From positions 145,676 to 209,675 of the forward strand of contig ML769460.1 in NCBI GenBank assembly GCA_009733575.1: a stretch of 64,000 bases of DNA, written 5' to 3'. The notes under the pieces are model-generated. The model did not search any database. It saw only the letters and a program-made list of their open reading frames with translations, and was not told the origin of the DNA. A program made the translations under genes and the position numbers. Each line of letters opens with the position of its first letter. Within the stretch, counting starts at the first letter, position 1. Origin of the DNA: Gymnopus androsaceus JB14 (lineage: Eukaryota; Basidiomycota; Agaricomycetes; Agaricales; Omphalotaceae). Shown piece by piece: positions 56,960-64,000 of this stretch.

Positions 56960-59900
56960 TGGTCGAGGTTCAGTCCCTCTGTTGAAAACGTTACGGAGGA
57001 ACTGGAGGAGAGAATAGCATTAGATCGAAACTTACCTGTATTACTAGGCCCCGAGGACGAAATATCCATAGAGGATATGGAAGCCATGGTGGATGGTGTA
57101 ACCTCCGGATCGTTCATTGATAAAGGTTTCAATGCACGGTTACATGAGGTTGGGAAGCTGGTAGACGAATTTCAATTACAGAAATTCGGTTCTACAGCAT
57201 CTGAGGAGGTGAAAGTGCGAAAGCCCCCAGAAGTAATGGAGACTTTAAACGCAGTATCGGAGAAGTTTAAGAATAAAATAAACAACTCTACTCCATTATT
57301 GGATCAAATTAAGTACACGGAAAAGGATATACCTAAGCTCCGTGAACGATGGCTAGATACATGTAAAGACATCATGGGTGGGGTCCCCGAAGAGATACCA
57401 CCCTTACGCGAGGTAAACCATACCATCCCGTTAATTGATGAATCAATACACTATCGATTGTATCGTCCGAGGTGCCCAGACTCCTTGAGAACCTTGTTGA
57501 CTGAGAAGATCGCGCGTTACACGCGAGCTGGCTGGTGGAAACCCATGTCCGTTGGCCAGGCATCGCCAATGTTATGTTTACCAAAGAAAGATGGTGGATT
57601 AAGGACTACCATCGACTGTAGAGAACGAAATGCAAATACGTTCAAAGACGTTACCCCGCTTCCAGATCAGGATGCGTTGAGGATGGACGTTGCAAGGCGA
57701 AAGATTAGATCAAAAATAGACTTATCTGACGCATACGAACAAGTCCGAGTGGTTGCTGAGGACGTGTGGAAGACAGCGTTCTCAACTGTTCAAGGTACTT
57801 TTGTAAGTACGGTATTGCAACAAGGTGATTGCAATGGACCGTCCACTTTTCAGCGTTTGATGAATACAATTTTCCGAGATTATATCGGTGTATTCATGCA
57901 CGTCTACATAGATGATATATTCGTGTTCAGCGACACAGTAGAAGAACACGAGCAGCACTTACAAATCATATTCGACACCCTTAGGAAACAACATCTCTTC
58001 CTAAAGGCAAGTAAATGCGAATTATATGCAGCGGTAATGGACTGCATGGGTCATGTAATCGATGACAAAAGTTTACACGCGGATGCTGATAAACTTGCAA
58101 AAATTTGCGAGTGGAGGCAGCCACGTAACTATAACGATGTGCAGAAGTTTTTGGGACTCGTGAATTATCTGGCTCACTTCCTACCTGATGTGACCGCATA
58201 CACGAACCCGCTATCGGAAATGTCAAGAAATAACCAGCCGTTCTTCTGGCGGCCGGTCCATGACCTTTGCTTTGAGAGAATAAAGAACTTATGTTGCAAG
58301 GTTCCGATTTTACGACCCATCGACCCCAGATTGAAGATCCCTATCTGGGTGGTATGTGACGCGTCAGTATCTGGCGTTGGTGCCCTATATGGGCAGGGTG
58401 AATCTTGGCAAACTTGTAGACCTGCTGGGTTTATGTCAAAGAAGTTCTCGGATGCGCAGAGAAATTACCGCGTATTTGAATGCGAAATGTTGGCGGTCCT
58501 TGAGGCACTCTTGAAATGGGAGGACAAATTGATTGGCTACAAAATAAACGTAGTAACGGACCACGAGGCCCTGACTTTCTTCCAAACTCAAAGGAAGTTG
58601 AGCAGTCGTCAGATGCGTTGGATGGAATATTTAGCGCGTTTCGACATCGAAATCACGTATATAAAGGGCGTGACAAATAAGGTCGCTGATGTACTTTCAA
58701 GATATTATGAAAGTGACAACGAGGATGAGCAGCACGCGTGGAGAGAATACGTCAACGCTGATGCTCGTCTGGATAAATTGAGTGAGGACTTACCTCTAGG
58801 AAGGAAGGAGGAGATAATTCGTCGCGCTGAACAAATGATGGCACAATGGGAGGCCCGAGATCAGGTTGAACCTCGAGAGTTGGAAGCAGAAACACTGGAA
58901 CAAGCGAGGGAACCTGAGATTCCCGTTAAAGAGGTCAATGGTCCTAATCCCACAATTCTTGAGTCCAGAAACAATATAGCGGGCAAAACCGAGCGAATAG
59001 AGTCGGATCCCGAGTTTTTGGAGGACATAAGGAAATGCTACAAAACGGATACGTTGTTTACTAAGGTTCTGACAAAACCGATTGATCATCCACGCTTTGA
59101 CATCAAAGATGGACTGATTTGGACGGAGAACCTAACTGGTGAAAAGGTGCTATGCATACCTGAAAGTTCTAAAGGTATGCGTTCATTACGTGGTACTATC
59201 CTAGAGCAAGGTCACCACAGTGTTGGACATTTTGGCCCCCAGCGTACTGCCGACTACGTGAGACGTTGGTACTGGTGGCCAAGGATTTATAGCATGTGTG
59301 ACAAGTTTTGCAGGTCATGCGAGCACTGTCACCGTGCAAAGGCCGAGTATCGTGCTCCGGCGGGTAAGCTTCACAACTTGCCAATACCATCTCGGCCTTG
59401 GGAATCCATTGGGATGGACTTTATAGGTCCGTTCCCAGAGATGAAAGGTTATAATTATCTGTGGGTGGTAATTTGTCGACTTACGTCGCAGGTCCACTTA
59501 ATACCGTGCAACACACGAGACACGGCAACAGACCTATCTTTGAAGTACATGCAGGAGATTGTGAGATTACACGGTCTACCTGCATCTATAGTCTCAGACA
59601 GAGACCCGAAGTTTACCTCCACATGGTGGAGAGAATTACATCGATTGCTGGGAAGCAAGTTGTTGATGTCCACATCGTTTCACCCTCAAACGGATGGAGC
59701 GACTGAGCGGGCGAATCGCTCAATTGCGCAAATTTTTAGGAGCGCCATCAGGGCGGATCAGCATGATTGGCTGGTAAAAATACCTTATGTTGAATTTGCA
59801 CTCAACTCCAGTAGGAATGAGTCGACAGGGTATGCTCCCTTCGAACTGACTTATGGTTATATGCCATCGATGATGTTCAAAATTGAAAATAGCAGTGAAC

Positions 59901-59962
59901 TACTGCCTGGGATCAGAGCTTTTGGAATCCAGGCAATACAGAGCTGTCATGGATGCGCATGA
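56909..59962 (+). CDS. Pol of Gypsy element 2: RT, RNase H, integrase
   Basis: No ATG is needed if translated by readthrough. RT: LPKKDGGLR near residue 225, KIDLSDAYEQ near 270, FMHVYIDDIFVF with the YIDD catalytic pair near 333. RNase H begins with VVCDASVSGVGA near 484, with an FECEMLAVLEAL block after it. Integrase: zinc finger (HHSVGHFG ... CEHCHRAK) near 768-812, catalytic GMDFIGP near 835, SDRDPKF near 897 and GATERANRS near 932. The frame runs into a stop at 59,962 just after a one-base shift near 59,930; the remainder is in the next frame. All catalytic residues are present. Confidence 0.92.
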   Translation, partial: RSVGGAELALSDRAAPPWSRFSPSVENVTEELEERIALDRNLPVLLGPEDEISIEDMEAMVDGVTSGSFIDKGFNARLHEVGKLVDEFQLQKFGSTASEEVKVRKPPEVMETLNAVSEKFKNKINNSTPLLDQIKYTEKDIPKLRERWLDTCKDIMGGVPEEIPPLREVNHTIPLIDESIHYRLYRPRCPDSLRTLLTEKIARYTRAGWWKPMSVGQASPMLCLPKKDGGLRTTIDCRERNANTFKDVTPLPDQDALRMDVARRKIRSKIDLSDAYEQVRVVAEDVWKTAFSTVQGTFVSTVLQQGDCNGPSTFQRLMNTIFRDYIGVFMHVYIDDIFVFSDTVEEHEQHLQIIFDTLRKQHLFLKASKCELYAAVMDCMGHVIDDKSLHADADKLAKICEWRQPRNYNDVQKFLGLVNYLAHFLPDVTAYTNPLSEMSRNNQPFFWRPVHDLCFERIKNLCCKVPILRPIDPRLKIPIWVVCDASVSGVGALYGQGESWQTCRPAGFMSKKFSDAQRNYRVFECEMLAVLEALLKWEDKLIGYKINVVTDHEALTFFQTQRKLSSRQMRWMEYLARFDIEITYIKGVTNKVADVLSRYYESDNEDEQHAWREYVNADARLDKLSEDLPLGRKEEIIRRAEQMMAQWEARDQVEPRELEAETLEQAREPEIPVKEVNGPNPTILESRNNIAGKTERIESDPEFLEDIRKCYKTDTLFTKVLTKPIDHPRFDIKDGLIWTENLTGEKVLCIPESSKGMRSLRGTILEQGHHSVGHFGPQRTADYVRRWYWWPRIYSMCDKFCRSCEHCHRAKAEYRAPAGKLHNLPIPSRPWESIGMDFIGPFPEMKGYNYLWVVICRLTSQVHLIPCNTRDTATDLSLKYMQEIVRLHGLPASIVSDRDPKFTSTWWRELHRLLGSKLLMSTSFHPQTDGATERANRSIAQIFRSAIRADQHDWLVKIPYVEFALNSSRNESTGYAPFELTYGYMPSMMFKIENSSELLPGIRAFGIQAIQSCHGCA

Positions 59963-60506
59963 TGCGATTATAGAAGCACGAGTGTTCCAAACGCATCAGG
60001 CAAATAAGAAACGCCGTGCAGAACCGGATATTCAAAGAGACTCGCTGGTTTATTTGTCAACGAAAAATCTTAATCTCCCAAAAGGTAGAGCTTCGAAACT
60101 TTTACCGAAGTTCGTAGGCCCTTATCGGGTGGAGGAAGCTTATCCGGAAACGTCGAACTACGTTCTGGACCTTCCGGATGAACTAAAGGGTCGTAGGTTA
60201 CATGATAAATTTCATGTGAGCTTGCTACGACCGTACGTTGAAACAGATGCGATTCTGTTTCCGAACCGGTCAAAACCTGAGCCTTACGATTTTGGCGCAC
60301 CGCCAGATGCGGAAGAATTTGTGGACTCAATACGGGCCCACGTCTGGAAAGGAAAAAAGGTCTTTTTCGAGGTATGGTGGTCCCTGGGTGATGTCACTTT
60401 GGAACCGTATGACACAGTGAAGAAGTTGAAGTCATTAGACGATTACTTTGCGACACAAAGCGTGTCGAGATGGCAGGACTTATCAAAGTCAAAGCGTCCC
60501 TCTTAG
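59925..60506 (+). CDS. Pol C-terminus of Gypsy element 2 with chromodomain-like end (+1 frame)
   Basis: Continues the integrase C-terminal region (MDAHDAIIEARVFQT; KFVGPYRVEEAYPET; DKFHVSLLRPY) and ends in a chromodomain-like block, VDSIRAHVWKGKKVFFEVWW ... TLEPYD, which in chromoviruses is thought to guide integration to marked chromatin. Joining it to the preceding frame needs removal of one base near 59,930 (CAGAGCTGTC). Because the rest of the element is intact and young, a sequencing insertion is a reasonable alternative to mutation. Confidence 0.85.
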   Translation, partial: ESRQYRAVMDAHDAIIEARVFQTHQANKKRRAEPDIQRDSLVYLSTKNLNLPKGRASKLLPKFVGPYRVEEAYPETSNYVLDLPDELKGRRLHDKFHVSLLRPYVETDAILFPNRSKPEPYDFGAPPDAEEFVDSIRAHVWKGKKVFFEVWWSLGDVTLEPYDTVKKLKSLDDYFATQSVSRWQDLSKSKRPS

Positions 60507-60673
60507 ATCTAGATTGAGATCATGATGGGAAAGAAACGCGATGCAAGTCTCGATCAAATTTGATTGGAACGAGTGCCTAAGCCTCTCGATGTTACAAATA
60601 GTAGGAGTGGTTGAGGAATTGAGAAACTACGCTCAATTCAACCTATCCCGTATCTTCTATACTACACAAGAAA

Positions 60674-62686
60674 ATGCAAGGTTATGGTTTCCCGGGTCCT
60701 TTTTACTACGGAATTCCTGCGCCACACGGTCATGTTCAAGGTCATTCGGGTTCCCCGGGACAAGGGGGACAAGCTTGGACCTTTGGAAACTTTGGCGATA
60801 ACGCCGAAGGTACGTATTGACTACAAGTCATTCTCCGCCAACTCTAAAAATTTGAAGGGGGAGGGACAGCTACCACGCCGTCAGCAGAAGTCTCGGCTCG
60901 AAATCAAGATTTGGGGCAACCGAGTCCAGCTCCGTTGCAGAATCAACCTCTAGCTACACAAGGATACCCCAATCCGAGCATGTATGCTGGCCCAACTCAA
61001 GCATACCCCAATCCCAACATGTATGCAAGCCCAACTCCTGTGTACGCGATGCCCCATATTCCACACCAACCCGTTTTCACACGTCCAGACCCTTACATTG
61101 GACAATTCACCGGAAATCCTTATCATCCGGTGATGTACGCTAATGGACACCAGGTTGAAACGTACCGCAAAGGTAGAGGTAAACGGAATAGAAACTTCCA
61201 CCCATACCAAGGCCCCGTGGTAATGCCCGGTCCAAACCACTTCCAGTCGATAACAGCCACCATCCCCACTCGAAAACACGCGAATGGAAATGGTCAACCT
61301 AAAGTATCGACACGAAACCTCTCGTCCTCAATGCACGCCCCATCAATGACTTACGAGGCTAAACTACAAGCCTTGGCGTGGTCAATCTGGGGACCTCTCT
61401 TGGCCATTTCGCGACCTAACGACTTCAAACCAGAAGCAATCAGTGGTCCTAGGGACGCTGAACACCTCTTCTACGCAACTAATGAGCAGCTCAACTACGC
61501 TGCTGCACTCATCGAGTTCCGTCCTGACGAAGGGCTTCCTGATGAAGTTGGATGGGGAACGGAGGATGGATCTCTGGTACCTACGGGATCTGTACTCGAA
61601 GCCATTCAGCAAGGTCGTGTACCGATTGAAGCTGAACCTCCTACGAAGGAAGAGCAGGAGAAGCTCAACCACGAAGTTCGGAGTGCTATCGAGCGATGCC
61701 AGAAACCTGGAGACTTCAACGCAGCGTATACTGTGTTTCAGAACGAGGTCCTGTTTACCTTATGGAACCTCCTTGCCAAAACAATTCCGAGTCATTCGGC
61801 TTCCAGACTGGTAATTCCCCCTCATCTCGCGTTACACGGTCAACTCTTCCGACCAGAAATGGTTTTCTGGCTAGGAAGATTCATGCCGGATCGACGAGAC
61901 CACGAAGAATCGATCCGTGAAGGTCGTAAGCGACTACAGACGGTGAGCGCGCCAGGGGTTAACGACGATGACCTAGACTGGCACTGTCTTTGGCTAGCTG
62001 TGCACGGCGACGCTAGCAACGCTCCCGGGGTGATGATCACACATACCGGGCAAGTCGACAAGTATGGGGTCCTTGGTTGGCTAACTATTCGGAGGCTCTG
62101 GGACTCGATCTACAAAGGTACCTTGGTGGACACATCGAAAAGAGCCGCTCAGAAGGCTAACTTAACTCGACACTTTCTTGAGTTAACTTGTACCCCCAAC
62201 CTATACGAGCAGGAGCTTAAAGGTGAAGGTCTCACTATCGGACCTCAGCGACTCTACTACCCCCCTGACTCAACCTTCGAAAACCGCACCGAAGTCGCAG
62301 CACACTTGGCCAAGTGCGGGATCTCCCTTACGGATATGGCACGTTACATGTCCTGGGGACTACAATACGTCTGCGACACGCTAAACCATCCTGGAACGGA
62401 CTCGGAAACAAGGAAACTCTACGTCGAGTTCTATCGAAAAGGTTTGGCACGTTTGCAATTCATTCGGATAAACGAAGGAGGTCGAGACCGCACATATAAT
62501 CTTCCCAGCTCGTTCCCCTTAGACGCGGTTCACGAACAACGACGACAGCGTTGTGAGAAACGGGAAATTCGCCATTACCAACCTGGGAAATCATCAAACA
62601 TAGTAACTGGGGACCACGACACGGAAATGGTCAACGTTACTAATAGTGTACAAGGTATGAGTATGATTGACGCTCCTCCTTTTTAG
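60674..62686 (+). CDS. Third, spliced ORF of Gypsy element 2 (654 aa), unknown function
   Basis: Exons 60,674-60,809 and 60,858-62,686, joined across a 48-nt intron (GTACGT ... TTGAAG). The joined frame is 1,965 nt. The ATG at 60,674 opens a Gly/Pro/Tyr-rich segment (QGYGFPGPFYYG); short repeats follow (YPNPSMYAGPTQA, YPNPNMYASPTPV), then a basic patch (KGRGKRNRN), then about 450 residues of ordered-looking sequence rich in Leu, Trp and Glu (QALAWSIWGPLLAISRPNDF; LFRPEMVFWLGRF). No signal peptide or membrane segment is evident, so it is not a typical env. I do not recognise the family. It occupies the place where Gypsy element 1 carries its own, different-looking accessory ORF. Confidence 0.75.
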
Positions 62687-62707
62687 ATTTAGGCTATAGC
62701 TCAATCT

Positions 62708-62719
62708 GGTTGGGGAGGA
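62708..62719 (+). promoter_or_regulatory. Polypurine tract of Gypsy element 2
   Basis: GGTTGGGGAGGA directly before the 3' LTR start TGTAAC. Confidence 0.8.
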
Positions 62720-62952
62720 TGTAACGGGTATAATTCCCTATTTGGTTAAATATTACTTTATTAGGAATTAGCCCCGGACTACTTAAATAGATTACAATAC
62801 AACTACATATCTTATCTATCTACTTAACCTCTTACCACTACTCTCGATTACTCGACTATCTACGCCTGTACTTCTCGTACCTAGTGCTCAATACTAAGCA
62901 CTGTCTGGCTTAGCTCCCGAGTGATTTAGAATCCACGGTAAGAGCCCTTACA
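62720..62952 (+). repeat. 3' LTR of Gypsy element 2
   Basis: Partner of 52,765-52,997; followed by the CACAG duplication. Confidence 0.97.
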
Positions 62953-63359
62953 CACAGGAGCCGCTTCCCCTACGGTGACAGGGACCTGGGTCCTTCAGAA
63001 AGGAGATCCTCCACAAGCGAGTCAGGGTTTCATCGTTCAACTGGTGAACGATGGACCCAGTGGCGAGAAATTAGAAGACGAGTCAACGATCGATCCCCAA
63101 CACATGTCTACAGGGATGGTAAAACTCGCCGCAACTTCTACGGGGTATGTTTTTGGTACATTTCGAATCTGCGCCTTCACTAATTTTGCTCAGGACACAC
63201 CGTTTACAGATCGTATTACCATCGCCCTCGAGTAACTTGTGAGCATGACACTCACCTTAGAATCTGATTGCATCTGAAGCTTTGATGGACAATCGGTAGA
63301 GCGAGCAGCTCAAGTTTTGATGTAGCGAACTTGGATACAACGGGACCAGAGCAATTTGA

Positions 63360-63666
63360 GTGAGTGCTCATCTGGTACTAGCTGGAAACTGATTAAGCTT
63401 CTTTAGCCATGAATCGGGCGAAAATTCATCCTCAGGATCAGAGTGAGTGTTTATCTGGTAATACTAGCTGGTAATTGATATAAGTAAACTTTTTTAGCGG
63501 TAACTCCTCGGATACGGACAGTGCCACAGAGTGAGTGTTCATCTAGTACTAACTGGTATCGATACAAGTAAAAATTCTCAGCGATAACTCCTCCGATGGG
63601 GACAGTCCCTCAGAGTGAGTGCTTATTTAATACCAACCGATAATTGATTCAAGTAGACTTCTTTAG
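63360..63666 (+). other. Micro-exon array of copy C
   Basis: Exons of 36, 33 and 33 nt (63,407-63,442; 63,498-63,530; 63,582-63,614) alternate with introns of 47, 55, 51 and 52 nt. The introns share GTGAGTG at the 5' end, CATCT.GTACTA.CTGG inside and TTTAG/TCTCAG at the end. The 33-nt exons are near copies of each other (GATAACTCCTCCGATG-like) and encode Asp/Asn/Ser-rich 11-residue repeats. Confidence 0.9.
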
Positions 63667-64000
63667 CAGTGGCTCCTCGAAACACAGTACATCGCTTTCT
63701 ACTAAATCCACATCCCAAACGAGCTCATCCGTGTTGTCCAGCACTGAACCTCATGCTTCCATTCCGAGGTGAGTTTATCTATCGTGTAGAAAGATCCTTC
63801 AATAATTTGCAATTCGTCAAACTAGCTCTCAACCAACTTTTGATTCAATAAATCTGCAAACGGTGTAAGCATCACTTTAAAAGTGAACTCTGCCATATAT
63901 AATTCATAGCGTGATCTAGGAACGTTGTTAGCACCACTTCCACATCCTCCTCCACCTTCACTTCCCTTTCTTTGACAACTGCATCGTCTACCCAAATGTA

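Larger units (their letters stand above)
52765..62952 (+). mobile_element. Nearly intact Ty3/Gypsy chromovirus (element 2) with 5-bp target duplication
   Basis: Two 233-bp LTRs (52,765-52,997 and 62,720-62,952; TGTAACGGG ... CCCTTACA) differ at one position (G/A, near 52,852 versus 62,807). CACAG flanks the element at 52,760-52,764 and 62,953-62,957. Inside are gag-protease, pol with a chromodomain-like end, and a third ORF. The single LTR difference makes this the youngest large insertion in the window. One frameshift near 59,930 interrupts pol as assembled. Confidence 0.97.
52630..64000 (+). pseudogene. Copy C of the stalked membrane protein family, split by a Gypsy insertion, runs off the window
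   Basis: Exon 1 is 52,630-52,646 (17 nt, ATG); exon 2 is 52,694-52,764 plus 62,958-63,231 (345 nt once the insertion and its duplication are ignored); then 63,300-63,359; 63,407-63,442; 63,498-63,530; 63,582-63,614; 63,667-63,768; and the start of the last exon at 63,920. All junctions are phase 2, and apart from the insertion no stop breaks the frame. The extracellular domain is close to copy B. The retroelement sits in the coding sequence just after the signal peptide, so this allele should be null as shown. The membrane segment and tail lie beyond the window. Confidence 0.85.

Overview
The window looks like a transposon-rich stretch of an Agaricomycete (mushroom-forming basidiomycete) nuclear genome. 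Genes carry many introns of about 47-60 nt with GT...AG ends. The retroelements (Ty3/Gypsy, Copia), the hAT transposase with its BED finger and C-terminal dimerisation block, the F-box/LRR genes and the NFX1-type helicase are all types common in that group. No rRNA, convincing tRNA, CRISPR or bacterial operon structure is visible. Nothing could be searched, so family names rest on motif recognition.

Layout. 1-10.56 kb: a decayed Ty3/Gypsy element (gag, protease, RT, RNase H, integrase, then an accessory ORF) split by a Tc1/mariner transposon with 208-bp terminal repeats. 10.6-20.95 kb: an old, CpG-poor hAT transposase gene broken by nested MITEs and by a complete reverse-strand Copia element (14,367-20,087). 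21-28 kb: CpG-depleted, AT-rich DNA with MITEs and short tandem arrays. 28.15-32.9 kb: two tandem reverse-strand copies (A decayed, B apparently intact) of a gene for a secreted-domain, Ser/Thr/Asp-rich stalk, single-pass membrane protein. 34.2-36.1 kb: a decayed ER-retention (KDEL) receptor-like gene and a solo Copia LTR. 36.7-37.5 kb: a small secreted protein gene. 40.2-48.3 kb: a 24-exon NFX1/ZNFX1-type helicase gene with CCCH, NFX1 and RZ fingers. 49.0-51.3 kb: an F-box/LRR-like gene. 52.6-64.0 kb: copy C of the membrane-protein family, forward strand, split in exon 2 by a near-pristine Ty3/Gypsy chromovirus (52,765-62,952).

Most interesting points. First, copies B and C contain arrays of 30-36-nt micro-exons, all in phase 2 and separated by near-identical ~50-nt introns, while copy A has none: an exon-intron minisatellite that can lengthen or shorten the stalk without breaking the frame. 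Second, in the young Gypsy element gag-protease and pol lie in one frame separated only by a UGA followed by CGG, with a GC-rich stem starting 8 nt later, which fits stop-codon readthrough. Third, that element has a third, spliced ORF of 654 codons between pol and the 3' LTR with no recognised domain.

Two cautions. Nearly all frameshifts found, in transposons and in host genes alike, are net +1, so some may be assembly insertions rather than real decay. Boundaries of old elements without target-site duplications are approximate.
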